Positions 1-12,625 are shown, counted from the stretch's first letter. The stretch: 64,000 bases of DNA from Ahaetulla prasina (GCF_028640845.1 NC_080540.1:164505252-164569251), one strand, 5' to 3'. Numbers and translations are program-made. Notes: generated by a model not told the origin, from the letters alone.

Positions 1-136
1 ATTCTTCCACACCTGACCTGATTTAACTGAGAATTCTTTGTAAAATTTTCTGCAGAAAACAAAACACGCAGCCTGGTACTGAACACAGCATTCCCCTTAA
101 GAAAACCAATTTCCAGCTCTGATGAAGATGCTAGAT

Positions 137-514
137 CCGTGATGGTGAACCTATGACATGCGTGCCAAAGGTGGCACACAGAGCCCTCTCTGCTGGCACG
201 TGTGCCATCGGCTCCAGGTCAGATCTCCGTGGCGTTTCTTTTGTGAGCTTCCGTTTCCCTGAAAACGGCGAAACAGAAGCTCACAAAAGAAAAAGTTCTT
301 ACCTCTTGCTGCGCTGCTGGTGTTGCGATGCCCCGTCTTCCGCCAGCCAGCTAGTCTTTGGGTCCCCGCTGTCCGCACATGCACACATTTGTGCATGTTC
401 ATGCATGTCCGCATGTCCGTGCATGTGTGCATTTGTGCACACGTGCACGTTTCAGTTTGGGCAGGCACGCACACGGTTTGGGCACTCGGTGTCTTAAAAA
501 GTTCACCATCACTG
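137..514. mobile_element. hAT-type non-autonomous element, family A
   Basis: The ends are inverted (CCGTGATGGTGAAC on the left; GTTCACCATCACTG on the right) and flanked by 8-bp duplications TGCTAGAT (129-136) and TGCTAGGT (515-522, one mismatch). The interior is GC-rich with many ACATGCA/GTGCAT runs and has no transposase frame. Its right end is closely similar to the left end of the copy at 5130, in opposite orientation. Confidence 0.85.
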
Positions 515-522
515 TGCTAGGT

Positions 523-1340
523 AATACCCAGTGCAATCTCAGAAACTCAAAAAAGGGTAAACTAATTAACAAACATCCTGAACAAACAATCAAAGCATCA
601 ATGCTATTTACTATAATAAAAGGAATATATTTTCATAGAAGTACAAATGATTCTTTTTAACAGTTCCTCACATATTATTCCTACTCAGTTTGCCCCTTTC
701 ATTTATTAAACCTTACACTATTCTATTCCAACCAACAACTCATCCATCCCCACAGATCTCATCCATGGCTTTCTATCACACTTCCTTTTGTTGTGATTCT
801 TTGAGCCAGAGTTGCTGAGAAACAGACTTTCTTGAGGTGCAATTTACAAACCTGTGCAAATAAAAGGGAGGAAATTAGGTAAAAAAAAAAAATTGACCAC
901 AAGCCTATTCTGAGACAAAATGTGATATAATTTTCTTTCCACAATGTTAATCCTGGAAAAGAATAATAGCAATAGCACTCAGACTTATAATGATGTATTT
1001 TACAAGTAGTGAACACTGCAATTCTCTTATCTCCCTACTCCTCTATAAAAATTTGAAACAGTTTTCTTTTTTCATACAAGGTGACTGGACATACTGCTGA
1101 CAATTGCACAATATTAAATCATAACTTATTGAATACGCCACGACTGACTACAAAACATAGTGGCTGAATTTGGTGCAACCAGCGATGCTAAATTCAAAGA
1201 AACTGCATCATGATTTAGCATCAATATAAACTGACAAGTGTTGTTTCTTCCTTATAATCATTCCAAAACAGCCCGGTCAAAAAGAGAGAGAAGGAGAAAG
1301 CACACAGTACATGCAGATGCATTGACATACTTAGTTGCAT
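523..1340. other. Unannotated AT-rich sequence
   Basis: No exon or structured repeat was recognised between the hAT copy and the CR1 tail. Confidence 0.5.
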
Positions 1341-1590
1341 TAATAGAATAGAATAGAATTTTATTGGCCAAGTGTGATTGGACACACAAGGAATTTGTCT
1401 TGGTGCATATGCTCTCAGTGTACATAAAAGAAAAGATACGTTCATCAAGGTACAACATTTACAACACAATTGATGATCAATATATCAATATAAATCATAA
1501 GGATTGCCAGCAACAAGTTATAGTCATACAGTCATAAGTGGAAAGAGATTGGTGATGGGAACTATGAAACGATTAATAGTAGTGCATTAA
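1341..1590 (-). mobile_element. CR1/Rex1-like LINE 3' end with AATAG tail
   Basis: Reverse complement of the same 3' UTR seen at about 19750-20005. The LINE 3' terminus (CCAATAAAAT on the minus strand) leads directly into AATAG units at 1341-1358. Only the 3' UTR is present. Confidence 0.8.
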
Positions 1591-1914
1591 GATCTTTGCC
1601 ACCAGTAGCACAGAATCAGATTAAATGCATGACTCCATTGATATTACTGTGGGTGTATTCCTTGCTGAAAATTCACCACAGATTACATTTTGTTGATAAC
1701 GGAAGAGGGGTTTTACTCTAGCCCCAGGGACATCTAAAATGTCAGCATAAGGCTGACTTTGTACAACGCTTTAAGCCAGGGTTAACAATTCATAATTACT
1801 GCCTTCATTTAAAATGCTAATTCAAAACAAAGAGCACATTATAACCTATTAATTATTAATTACATTTTAACATAATTTAATGTAATGTATTTTAATTAAT
1901 TACATACATTCATT

Positions 1915-2095
1915 ACAATTAATCAGTGGAATGATCCGCCTTTCATAAGTTGTGGACACTCCAACACTGGAAGTTTTTAAGAAGATATTAGGCAGCCATT
2001 TGTCTGAAACCGTACCAGTAGAGAGTTCCCTGCCTGTTGGACTAGAAGACCTCTAAGGTCCCTTCCAACTCTATTATTCTATTATCCTGTTAATT
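1915..2095 (+). mobile_element. CR1 LINE 3' end (ORF2 terminus and 3' UTR)
   Basis: Shares the string around AATCAGTGGAA through GGTCCCTTCCAACTCT with copies at 3735, 47535 and, inverted, 25341 and 41006. The ending GGTCCCTTCCAAC followed by ATTCT-like units is the known CR1 3' signature. Only a short tail is present. Confidence 0.8.
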
Positions 2096-2532
2096 CTCAT
2101 AGGATGACAAGACTACAATTTCTTTAGTTTGTCCTTCACCAAAACAATCTATAAACCAGGATTCCCAATTCAACACGTTTTGTGAAAATAGCTTCTGCGT
2201 TAGAATGTGACACATTCTCCTATCTTGCATAACCACGCTGATATTTCAGGACTGTTATTTTCCAAGGATGTTACATATTTTAGTACTTGTCAGCACTTGC
2301 CCTGATCAGCTTTTTGGTGATGATAGGGGACTGTACCAACCAGCTGCTTGCTGTGAACTCCTAACAGCTGATCAAGAGTGGCAGTAGCTCCTGATTAAAC
2401 AACTCTTCTTTCAACCAATAAGTTTTACTTAGTTACTTAGATAAACAAGTTCTTTCTATAGTGCAATGCGAGTAACAACTAAACCGCAGTATGGAATTAA
2501 ACATGTGCTTATATTACAGATACATTTTAGGC

Positions 2533-2906
2533 CAGGGGTGTCAAACTCATGGCCCAGGGGCCAGATCCGGCCTGCGGAGTGCTTAGATCTGGCTCGCAGG
2601 GCCACCCTGGAAACAGTGAAGACTGGCTCGTGGGACTTCTGCCAGTGAAAACGGAGCTCGGGAGGGCCACATGCAGCCCTCCCAAGCTCCATTTTCGCTG
2701 GCAGAGGGTTGCAGGAGGCCATTGCAGCCAAAAACTGAGCTCGTGGGCCCGTTTTCTCTGGCAGAGCGCTCAGGTTACCACAGGCAACCATGACATGAGT
2801 GACGTCCAGCTGGCCACGCCCACACTGGCCACGCCCACTCCACACGCACTCAAGTTCAAACACAACTCTGATGCAGCACTCAATGAAATCGAGTTTGACA
2901 CTCCTG
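2533..2906. mobile_element. hAT-type non-autonomous element, family B
   Basis: Inverted ends CAGGGGTGTCAAACTC and GAGTTTGACACTCCTG, flanked by exact 8-bp duplications TTTTAGGC (2525-2532 and 2907-2914). The interior is GC-rich and noncoding. A second, eroded copy lies at 61205-61421. Confidence 0.92.
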
Positions 2907-2948
2907 TTTTAGGCACTAAAAGATGGCCCACCATGACTAAATACATTA

Positions 2949-3258
2949 CAGGTAGTCCTTGCATACCGACTGCCTCATTTAGCAACCATTTGATGTTAGG
3001 ATGATGTAAAAAAAAATCAGATTTACAATCAATCCTTGCATTTGTGTCCACAGTAGAATCCTGCAGCCATGTGATCACAGTTTGCTAGCTAACCAGCTTG
3101 AAACAAGCAGTATTAATGGAGAATGTGGAAGTAAAACTCCAAGTTGCCCTTATGTGATGTTTTGCTTAATGACAGAGATTTCTCGTTTAAGTAGTCACAT
3201 TTTTTCCCTTACTGACTGGCACTTTGCGAACTCCTGATCACAATTGTGGTTGTTAAAC
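2949..3258 (+). mobile_element. Mariner-like MITE, degenerate copy lacking its right end
   Basis: Starts TA-CAGGTAGTCCTTGC, the left end of the family seen intact at 28679-29072, and keeps internal phrases such as CATGTGATCACA. The closing inverted end is missing or eroded. Confidence 0.6.
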
Positions 3259-3734
3259 CTAATGTTAAAACTAATGTTAATAGATACTTTCTCTAAAAAC
3301 TGGAAGTAGAGCAAAGTCCACATTCAATAACAGAATATATGCAATGCATGTTGTAGGCTCCAGGTTAAATTTATGCATTCTTAACCTATAAACTTATCAA
3401 GATCTTGGAAAAGAACTGCTGCAAAACAAGACTGAAGGAAATAAACTCATAGTCAGTTATGTAGCATTAATTATACATTAATATACAGACTTATTTCATG
3501 TATATGCTAGACTGATATAAGACACAGATAGTCTTATATCATCTGGATATGCTATGCTTATATATATACATAGGCAATGATTTGTATGGGACTCCTTGCA
3601 GTTACACTTTCACTGATGTGCCAATTTTCCTTTCACAAAAATTAGCATTTTCCAGTCCAGTTGATAAATTCAAATCAAAGCAGCTCTTTACTGTATGCCA
3701 TTGATCTGCTATTATCATGCCAGTTTTCTACAGC

Positions 3735-3969
3735 AAACAAAACTAATCAAGGAGAGATGCATCTTAGAACTAAGGAGAAATTTCCTGACAGTTAGAACAA
3801 TTAATCAGTGGAACAACTTGTCTCCAGAAGTTGTGAATGCTCCTAACACTGGAAGTTATCCAAACTCTTCTTTAAGAGTTTGGATAACCATTTGTCTGAA
3901 GTGGTGTAGGGTTTCCTGCCTAAGCCAGAGGTTAGACTAGAAGACCTCCAAAATCCCTTTCAGTTTTGT
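3735..3969 (+). mobile_element. CR1 LINE 3' end seeding a microsatellite
   Basis: Contains the CR1 ORF2 terminus (in frame: NFLTVRTINQWNNLSPEVV) and the 3' UTR, running directly into ATTCT repeats. An inverted 14-bp string (CCAAACTCTTCTTTAAGAGTTTGG) sits inside, suggesting a local rearrangement. Confidence 0.85.
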
Positions 3970-4080
3970 TATTCTATTCTATTCTATTCTATTCTATTCT
4001 ATTCTATTCTATTCTATTCTATTCTATTCTATTCTATTCTATTCTATTCTATTCTATTCTATTCTACTCTACACTATTCT
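3970..4080. repeat. (ATTCT)n microsatellite
   Basis: About twenty units of ATTCT, nearly perfect with imperfect units at the right end, abutting a CR1 3' terminus. Confidence 0.97.
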
Positions 4081-5121
4081 ATAAGCCTGTTCACAACATA
4101 TACTGAACCACAAATTATCCAGCCCATGTACTGAGTTGTTTTGAGTTGTTTGGAACTGAGCAATTGAGTTAACTGAACAAACCATTGTTGCATTCATCAT
4201 TGCTGTAATCAACTGCAGCCATAAACCCTAAAGAATGAAGACTTCACGTACATCTTTTCAAGAGCCACAGCAGAGCTACATCGTTGTTTGCGAACACACT
4301 CAGCCGTTGATAACCTTAACGCGTTTGCTACAGGAAAACCTCAAATAAAACAACTTGTTATAACATAGCAAGATAAAGTATAAGTTAATATTCAATGCCT
4401 GATCGTATTTGTGGTGATGATATTAAGAGAGTAGTACTTGAAAGGAGCGTAATGATTTCTCCTATCTCCACACAGAATATCAATTTAAAAATTGCACCAG
4501 AGGGGACAACATCACACAAACCTGCCAGTCCATAATTCAGCAGTGCAGCTACAGGCTGGGGAGAGTTCCAGGAACAACTGTCTTAATCCTCGTAGCCCAA
4601 AGCAAAGGATTGTCATCTCACACAGAGGGAAGGAAAGGAACATACTGAACTTTAGCCCCCAGAGCTTCCTTGCTTCTTCCAAAAAGCCCTTTTCTATATT
4701 ATAGATCTGCTTTTCCCCATAAGAGAACTAAGAGGCTCTCATGCAGTGACTCAGATTCTGAATGATGCTAGAAGCCTTAGCGAAGTACATTCTCTAAGCA
4801 ACTGTTTCCAAGAGATGCCTCTTCAGGGAACTCTTGGATTCAAACAGCTGGGGAAATGTCCACTTTCCTGGATTCTGACAATACTGAGTCCCAGTATTGT
4901 CCTTGGCTCCAGTACCAGAGCAAACTGTGGTGGATCTTCAGAAACAGTTCTCTGGATCTGGAGAGTTGACTAAAAATGTAGCCAAACTGCTGGAAGAATG
5001 TCGGGAAACCGGTATCTCTGCAGAAAAATGCTACGCTCTAAGTTCCCATTGTGCCTAACCGTTGTGGATGCTATCTAGAGATAAGAAAAGATGGAGGCCA
5101 ACTACTGAAGGGCCAGGGATA
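4081..5121. other. Unannotated single-copy-like sequence
   Basis: Short open frames only, with no recognisable domain or splice-bounded exon. Probably RARG intron. Confidence 0.5.
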
Positions 5122-5129
5122 GCCTAGGA

Positions 5130-5418
5130 CAGTGATGGCTAACCTTTTTAGCACCGAGTGCCAAAAGCACATGCGTGAATCCCCAAAATGCAATGCGAGC
5201 ACCCCTGAGCATGTGCCCCACCCCCATGCATGCATCCCACCCCCGAGTCTGCGCCCCGCCCCCCCCACGCATGTGCGGCAGAGACCTGAAGTCCAGCTGG
5301 CTGGTGGGAGGCGCGCACACATGGGCAGTAGAGCTGGGCTGGGGTGATGGCTGGCGTGCCCATAGAGAGGGCTCTGCGTGCCACCTTTGGCACACATGCT
5401 ATAGGTCCGGCACCACGG
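5130..5418. mobile_element. hAT-type non-autonomous element, family A
   Basis: Starts CAGTGATGGCTAACC, ends CACCACGG, with exact 8-bp duplications GCCTAGGA (5122-5129 and 5419-5426). It is the inverted orientation of the copy at 137-514: both share the GTGCCACCTTTGGCAC region next to one end. Confidence 0.88.
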
Positions 5419-5426
5419 GCCTAGGA

Positions 5427-6640
5427 CAAGCCTGAAAGTGGGTTACAGAACATGGAAAGTTCAAATGCCCTCAGACTTTGATGAGGGCATTCAGTCAGGA
5501 TTTGTAAGGATTGTTAACTTATCTTTAAAAGACGTTGACTCCAAGCACTAAGCATACAACTCTCTGGCTTTCATCTAGTTCAGAGGCAGTAATGCAGTAA
5601 GAGTGGGAAGGGTGATAAGAATGAGACAGGGGCAGGAAAAGAAGCTACCTCAGCAAGAGACTACATACATTTATTGTATGCTGGTTTCCCTCCCACCCCA
5701 CTTCCTCCTTCCAGACTCAGGAGTAATTTTCTATAGACACAAAGAGCTTTTATGTTTGGCAAGGGGTACTCAATCATTGCGTGCATGTGGGGTTTTGAGA
5801 GCACGCCAAGGTCCTTCATACAAAATGGCTCCCTATTCCCAAGTTGGCATGACAAGCCATACAACACCAGAAGGCAAACTTGTAGGATGTTCCTTGCTAC
5901 TCACTCCAACCTTCCAGGAACCTATCAATACCAACTTAACTTTTTTGTTTCTGAACAGATTGGCAGTTGTTTGGCAAACAAACAACTACGGTAAGTGGCA
6001 GTTATCTACCATTTTCATTTTTTAAGAATGTCTCTGATGCCTTTTTGTAAATTAAAAAAGCTGCAAATTAGTCCTCTTCTTTCCAAATAGTTACTTATCC
6101 TAGCCAAAACTTCATGTGATGACAAATTGCATGTTTCAGGAACACAATTCATGATTACACTAATATCCTTAAATATAATATTTCTTCCCAATGTTGTATC
6201 GGCATACATACTGAATTCAATCTGAACCAGAACTGTAACAGAACAAAACTAAGTTGGAGAGTATGTGTTTTTTTTCTTTTTTAAAAGAATTGATTTAAAT
6301 GTGGTACAGAAAGGCAGAGATAGACAAGAGATAGAGAGAACCACCTAAGAAACATTTGCATTCATAGGTGCTGCTATGTTAGTATGCAACAAACAAAAAG
6401 AGGTCGTGATTTGAAGAATGACCAACAAAAATGTAATTAAACTGAACAGACTGGACCCACTGTCTAAGGACATAATCAAAATTTCAAAAGAGAAAGAAGC
6501 GGGTAGTAGGGGATGACTCAATTGGATAGTGAATGCTTGCATTAACAATATCTTTCTCGGGCTGAAAAGCAAACTTGCTTCCTCTATGAAGATTAGCTTT
6601 AAGAGATCAGTTAACTTGGATGTTCAGGTAGTTTTGAAGC
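5427..6640. other. Unannotated sequence
   Basis: No exon, repeat family or RNA gene was recognised. Confidence 0.5.
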
Positions 6641-6648
6641 CTGGAAGG

Positions 6649-6869
6649 TAGTGGTGAAATCCAATTTTTTTTACTACCGGTTCTGTGGGCGTGGCTTGGT
6701 GGGCATGGTGTGATTTGATGGGCGTGGCAGGGGAAAAATACTGCAAAATCTCCATTCCCATCCCACTCTGGGGCCAGCCAGAAGTGGTATTTGCTGGTTC
6801 CCCAAACTACTTAAAATTTCCGCTACGAGTTCTCCAGAGCCTGTCAGAACCTGCTGGATTTCACCCCTG
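6649..6869 (+). mobile_element. hAT-type non-autonomous element, family C (short form)
   Basis: Ends TAGTGGTGAAATCC and GGATTTCACCCCTG are inverted and flanked by exact 8-bp duplications CTGGAAGG (6641-6648, 6870-6877). Noncoding, 221 bp. One of 11 copies in the window. Confidence 0.92.
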
Positions 6870-6877
6870 CTGGAAGG

Positions 6878-8049
6878 TAGTCTAAATACCTGGAACTCAG
6901 ACTACTAGACATTAAAAAATGGCTGGTGTCATAAAAAGGCATCTAAGCCTGACATCTGGGAGCCCTAGCAAATTCAGGTATGCTTTCAGGTGCTTTCAGA
7001 AATGACACTGCTCGATTGTTTAGAAGTCAGTCTGGATTCTCTCTAGTTATTCTCCCAGTTTTGATTTATATTCCAACATTATCCTGCCTCTTCTCTCCAA
7101 AATCCCTTCTGGCAGAGGAGGTGGGTGTGCTAGGTTTTCCCTCTGCCTGAAATCCTGCTTAGTCCATCTACTCTCTCCCAATTGGAAATCCCAGCCTCCC
7201 CACGGAGTCCTCTCATCAGCATCATAGAAGAAGGGACGATTAAAAGCTTGTGGATTTTAACCCTCTGCATTATCCTCTTCTTTGAGATAAGACAAGAGAG
7301 GTAAGGAAGGTGGCTCCAGCAGAGCATGACTGACTCCCCAGGGCCAGAGAAGATATAGGCAGACAAAAGGGGGCCCAGCCAGGTGATTAGATCTCAGTGG
7401 AAGCCTTTATTTACCTGTAAGCAGCCCAAAAAGACAAGGATGTATGTGGAAAAGCGGGTGAGAATTTTTTTTAAAAAGATGAATAAGAGAGAAGGAATGC
7501 AAGATCACACACATACCCCGTAGGCTTTCCCTGTCATCACTCAGGATAATCTGCAGTTCTAACTCCTCAAGTTCTTTAAACTAGACATCAAAGGTTCTTT
7601 TCATAATATCACTAAGGAGATATAAAATAGGTAAAATAGGTGTACCAGTACGTAAACAGGTACAGTACAAAAGAATAATGCAAGATGGATAAATCTACAG
7701 TACAGGGATAAAATAATGCTGTTAATATTAGACAAAAAAAAAAGGTAACACTTGCCTGCAGTTTTTGTGCTCACAATGTCAATAAAACACCTAAGAGATA
7801 TAGGGTCGATACCCTCTTTTATTGTTCCCATTCTGCTTTTAGAGGAAAATGAAGATCTCTGCTTCAAGAAGATAAATGATAACACAAGGTGGATTGGCCT
7901 TTAGGGATTGGATGAATTGTTAAATATTGGGGTATCCTGAAAATGAAGTTATTCTGTATTGTCAAAGTGAGATTTTCTGCACTGCTGATCTCTCCTTAGG
8001 TGAGCAAAGCAGAACTTTAAAATAATAAAAAGTCTATATGGAAGAAATA
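6878..8049. other. Unannotated sequence
   Basis: No supported exon or transposon. Contains short A-rich tracts only. Confidence 0.5.
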
Positions 8050-8062
8050 TTGGTCAGGATTA

Positions 8063-8669
8063 TTATTATTTAAAAGTTTTTTATTTTGAACACATTAAAA
8101 CACAAGACAAACATACAACATTTATATACATACCACTGTTTCTTATCAGCTATTCAAAGTGGTCTTTTCTTACTATTTATACATATTTTAATTCTATCTT
8201 ATTCTACTTTTATATTATCTATCTTCCTTTATTTCATCTACATTTTACCCTGTTCAATTTTCTTATCTTTCCTGTTTTCCAGCCATTCATACCATCTACA
8301 CCAGACCTTATAATATCCTGTATCCTCTTTTTCTTTGATTTCTTTTGTGAGTTTATCCATCTCTGCACATTCGAGGATTTTCTTAATTAAATCTTCTTCT
8401 GTTGGTGGGTTCTCCTTCTTCCAATTCTGCGTGTAAGCTATACGTGCTGCTGTTAATATGTGTAGTATTAAGTATTGTGTATCATTTGTATAGTTTTCTG
8501 TTGGGATCCCTCATAAGAATTGTTCTGGCTCTCCCTTTATTGATTCCTGTATTATCTCCTCTAACCACTTTTTGATTTTAGCCCAGAATTGTTTTGCTAC
8601 TGGACAGGTCCACTAGAGATGATAGTATGTTCCATAGTTACTCTTACATTTTCAACACTTTGGTGAGTT
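8063..8669 (-). mobile_element. 5'-truncated L1 LINE
   Basis: A 607-bp insertion flanked by an exact 13-bp duplication, TTGGTCAGGATTA (8050-8062 and 8670-8682). On the minus strand it starts in the ORF2 C-terminal zinc-knuckle region (Cys residues, then GTYYHL, W-T-C), runs through the 3' part of ORF2 with stops, and ends in an A/AT-rich tail at the left. This is typical of target-primed insertion with 5' truncation. Confidence 0.9.
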
Positions 8670-8823
8670 TTGGTCAGGATTAATGAGTTCTATTCACAAC
8701 GAGGAACTCCCATTAAGTTGAGATTCTATGTTTTTCATTTTTTTTTAACAAAGACAAATGCTTGGGAAAATGAAGAAACTAACATCTACGTATATTTTTT
8801 ATTAAAATGGCAATCTCTGTATA

Positions 8824-9676
8824 CAGGTAGTCCATATTTTTAGTGACATATGTTGAAGTGATAACAGCACTGAAAAAAGTGACTTATGACTAGTTTTCAC
8901 TCTTAGGACCATTGCAGCATCTCCAAGGTCATCTGATCAAAATTTGGGTCCTTGGCACCTGGCACGCATTTTTTTTAAATTTGCATTTATATCCCGCCCT
9001 TCTCCGAAGACTCAGGGCGGCTTACACTATGTTAGCAATAGTCTTCATCCTATTTGTATATTTATATACAAAGTCAACTTATTGTCCCCAACAATCTGGG
9101 TCCTCATTTTACCTACCTTATAAAGGATGGAAGGCTGAGTCAACCTTGGGCCTGGTGGGACTAGAACCTGCAGTAATTGCAGGCAGCTGTGTTAATAACA
9201 GACTGTCTTACCAGTCTGAGCCACAGAGGCCTGTCCCAGGGTCATGTGATCCTCATTCATGACCTTCCCAGGGAACTTCAAGCAAAGTCAATAGGGGGAA
9301 GCTAGATTTGCTAAATGATTCATTTACAACAGTTCATAGGGTGACCGTTTGAAGTTACAGTGGTAATGAAAAAAAAATGACTTATGACTATTTTTCACAC
9401 TTATGACCATGGTAAGGTGATTTACGTTCAGATGCTTGACAGCCGGCTCACATTTATGACAGTTGCTGTGTCCCAGGGTCACGTGATCACCTTCTGACAA
9501 GCAAAGTCAAGGGGAAAAACCAGATTCACTTAATAACCGTGTTGCTAATTTAAGAACTGCAGTGATTCACTTAACAAATGTGGCAAGAAAAGTTGTAACA
9601 TCTGTCACTCAATGAATTTCTCACTTAGCAACATGCATTTGGGGCTCAATTGTGATCATAAGTTGAGGACTGCCTG
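8824..9676 (+). mobile_element. Mariner-like MITE, compound copy with nested SINE
   Basis: TA-flanked ends CAGGTAGTCC and GGACTGCCTG bound the block. Inside, the left part runs to about 9325, is interrupted by a SINE, then the family's 5' part starts again (TTCATAGGGTGACCGTTTGAAG), so this is one and a half copies, by duplication or nested insertion. Confidence 0.8.
8969..9230 (-). mobile_element. tRNA-derived squamate SINE
   Basis: On the minus strand it begins GCCTCTGTGGCTCAG with a B-box-like GGTTCTAGTCCC about 60 nt on, continues through a SINE body, and ends with GGGCGGGATATAAATGC and an A-rich tail. This is the layout of Sauria-type SINEs. It is inserted in the mariner-like element. 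Confidence 0.85.
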
Positions 9677-10049
9677 TAGTATTGTATAAAAAGATACGGG
9701 GCCACATTTGGCATACCAATCAAGAATGGCCAATAACAGAAATATCATTGGTTTTAGCATGCAATTCAAGAAATGGGAGTGTGGGTAATAGGGCTATTAC
9801 CAATTAAACATTTGATTCTTTCTCCTACATTTGATTCTTTCTCCATCCCTGCCAGAACTGAAGAACTGCACAATCACTGTTTCTTTTTCTGTCTTCTCTC
9901 TTTTTCTCCGGCTTTTTATGATTTAAGCAAATTGGACATGTGTACAGATATGAGAAATTGAGAAATAAAAGAATAGAAACCAATTGAAGCTGATCAAATC
10001 TGCTTCTGGGGTTGATTTCAAGCCAAACTGTGGAAGGGGAGGAGAAACT

Positions 10050-10182
10050 GTATTGATCATCAATTGTGTTGTAAATGTTGTACCTTGATGAACGTATCTT
10101 TTCTTTTATGTACACTGAGAGCATATGCACCAAGACAAATTCCTTGTGTGTCCAATCACACTTGGCCAATAAATTCTATTCT
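10050..10182 (+). mobile_element. CR1/Rex1-like LINE 3' end
   Basis: The 3' UTR (GTACACTGAGAGCATATGCA, then CACTTGGCCAATAAATTC) is the same as at 19900-20005 and 46548-46630. It runs into four ATTCT units at 10178-10197. Confidence 0.85.
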
Positions 10183-11159
10183 ATTCTATTCTTCTTTTCA
10201 TTTTACCTAGTGTAAACACTACTAAATAACCAATTCTCTCCTCTGAGAATATAGTCTTGCAAGTGATGCCTAGGAGGCAAGTAAGGAAGGTATTCAGCAC
10301 AATGTATTCCTTTGCTAACAGACTTTCTACACCGTTTGTTGAGCATTTGTAGCCCTGGAACCCATAATAAAAAATTACTCAGAAATAAGAACTGCAGGCA
10401 AGAGTCATATAACACAAACTGAAGGGCTTATTTGTGAATAGATCTTATTATGGTGAGGCATACCACCCTATCATTTCCTGTCAAGATACTTGCTGGAACC
10501 ATGTTCTTTGTAGCATTGGTCCCAGCCATTCAGGAAAACGTTAGCATCTTTTAATTATGGGCTAGTGCCTCCCAGCACAAAATTCCGAACAAGGCCCCTA
10601 AATAGGAAAACTTCACAGAACAAAAAAGCACATAAGCTGCTTGCAGGAAAAAACAGCTGGCATGAGCCGACCCAAATATTTTCACACACACACAATCATA
10701 TAAACTATATCCTATTGGATCCTTTGCCTGCACTTAAGATCGTTTAGTATACCACAACTGTTTAAATCCACACTTACAACAATACTTTTATGCTTTGATT
10801 CGTGACCTATTTTTCTTCATTTACATCCTGCCCCCCTGCAAAATGTCCTCAGCAGGCCTTTATCCAATATGGGCCTGCCAGTTTCAGTGAGGCTGCTCCT
10901 TCACGTTCCTTCAGACAATAGAAGTGGAAGAGTCCCTCGCTTGTGTTATGAAAGATTGGCTAAGAAAGAAACAGAATATTGGCCTGCAAACAGAGAAATG
11001 AAGTCCAGATGAGGACACAGATGGGAAATCACAAGGAGCTCCATGTTAGCGGCTTTGTGTTTTCTAAAGAAAGAGGATAAACTGTTAACAATGAAATAAA
11101 ATAATCAAGGATGTGGGACTTTACAAAGTACCAGAAATAATTCCGCAGACATAACAATT

Positions 11160-12220
11160 TCCCTGGTGGAGTTCAACTGCTATGTTGGGGTGGGGGGGGG
11201 GAGTGTGAGTTCCTAACCCTTTGCTGTTTGGTGCAATAAACTGTAACATGGAAGGCACGAGGAGGAGCAATGGCATGCATCGTATTTTATTTGCCTCTTG
11301 CCATTTTGTATGTGGCGAAAAGGGGGGCCATGTTCCATCTCTGTCCCTTTCTCTGCACAAATTTCCCACAGGCGGGGAAAACCAACTGGACAGCCCGCCA
11401 CCCTTCCATTGGGGAGGAGAAAAGTCCCCCCACCCACCCAAAATCCAGTCAGTCTGGGACGGACTGCTGATTTCTTTGAGCCTGGCAGGCTCTTGTTTTC
11501 CTGACCTCCCCTTTCTGATTAGACAGCTCCCAGCTTGCTGCCCAGAGCCACACACCATGAAATGTTCACTCCATAGCCAAAGGACGAATGCCAAGGCCAC
11601 CCAACGATCCTCCTATGGCTGCTGGAAGAAGGCAGGCCGTCAGGCTTCTGAGGCATCATTAAATGAGATCAAGAGCCTGTTCTGCAACAGGTGGAAGCAA
11701 AAGGCAGGAAATAAATTCCCCAGCAGGATGGGGCGGGGGGGGGGGCTCTCCCGCCTCGTTGGATAGAGGGGAAGAGCCGGCTGGGCCATAAATTCCCTTG
11801 CACTGACAGTGATCTGATGCTCCAACAGAAGGAACAAACCCAGGCACGTTCCCAGGGGGCAGGAGGCCACCGCACCTTCACTGAAACAGGACAGGCAGCA
11901 TGAAATATGGCTGGCAGCCCCACAGGACTCTCCTCTCCCGTTGGCCCCTGGTAACAGCGAAAGATAGCGAATGCTAAGAGGCAGCCTCCTTTTTTGCGGT
12001 TGGGTTATCAGACCTGGTGGGATTTTTAATATTTCAGTAGCCAACAGAAGGCAGGAGGTGTGCCAGAACCTTGAAGAGTTTCTTGAATCCTTTTTTTTTA
12101 AAGTCTCTGAAGCAAGGTGGCCCAATTTCACTTCTCATGTCAGACTGCATGGGACAGCCATCTCTCTGAAATCCTCCCTGCGGAGATTGACAAATTACCT
12201 CACTTCAGGCAGTTAATTAG
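11160..12220. other. GC-richer single-copy stretch in the intron
   Basis: About 1 kb with higher GC than its surroundings, no repeat family and no clean exon. Open frames exist on both strands but lack family resemblance and splice context. It could be a regulatory element in the RARG intron; this rests on composition only. Confidence 0.3.
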
Positions 12221-12444
12221 AGCATCCATCAGACAAAAAAAGTTTAGCTAGCTTTTCAACTGTTTTTGTTTCACAGGCTTGTTTGATTTTATTTTTTTAA
12301 AGTAGGAACCATAAACATTATCCTCTTCTACATCCACATCCAGAAGTGGGATAGTCAGGAGTTGTTGTTTTTTTCACCTCATATTGTACAGTTGAGAATT
12401 TGTTTGACAGATAAGGAATCCAGATTCATTTTAAATGTATAGAT

Positions 12445-12625
12445 CAGAGGTGGGTTTCAGCAGGTTCTGACCAGTTCTGGAGAACCAGTAACGGAAATTT
12501 TGAGTAGTTTGGAGAACTGCTAGTAAAAAATCTGTCTGGCCCCACTCCCATCTATTCTCTGCCTCCCAAGTCCCAGCTGATCGGGAAGAAATGGGGATTT
12601 TGCAGTAACTTTCTCCTGAATTGGA
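12445..12625 (-). mobile_element. hAT-type element, family C, truncated
   Basis: Begins CAGAGGTGGGTTTCAGCAGG and follows the family to about 12625, where the similarity stops. The second terminal inverted repeat is missing. Confidence 0.85.

Noticed and set aside
11121..12131. Overlapping open frames of 159-181 codons on both strands
   Set aside because: No known domain, no splice context and no agreement between frames. They are treated as composition effects.
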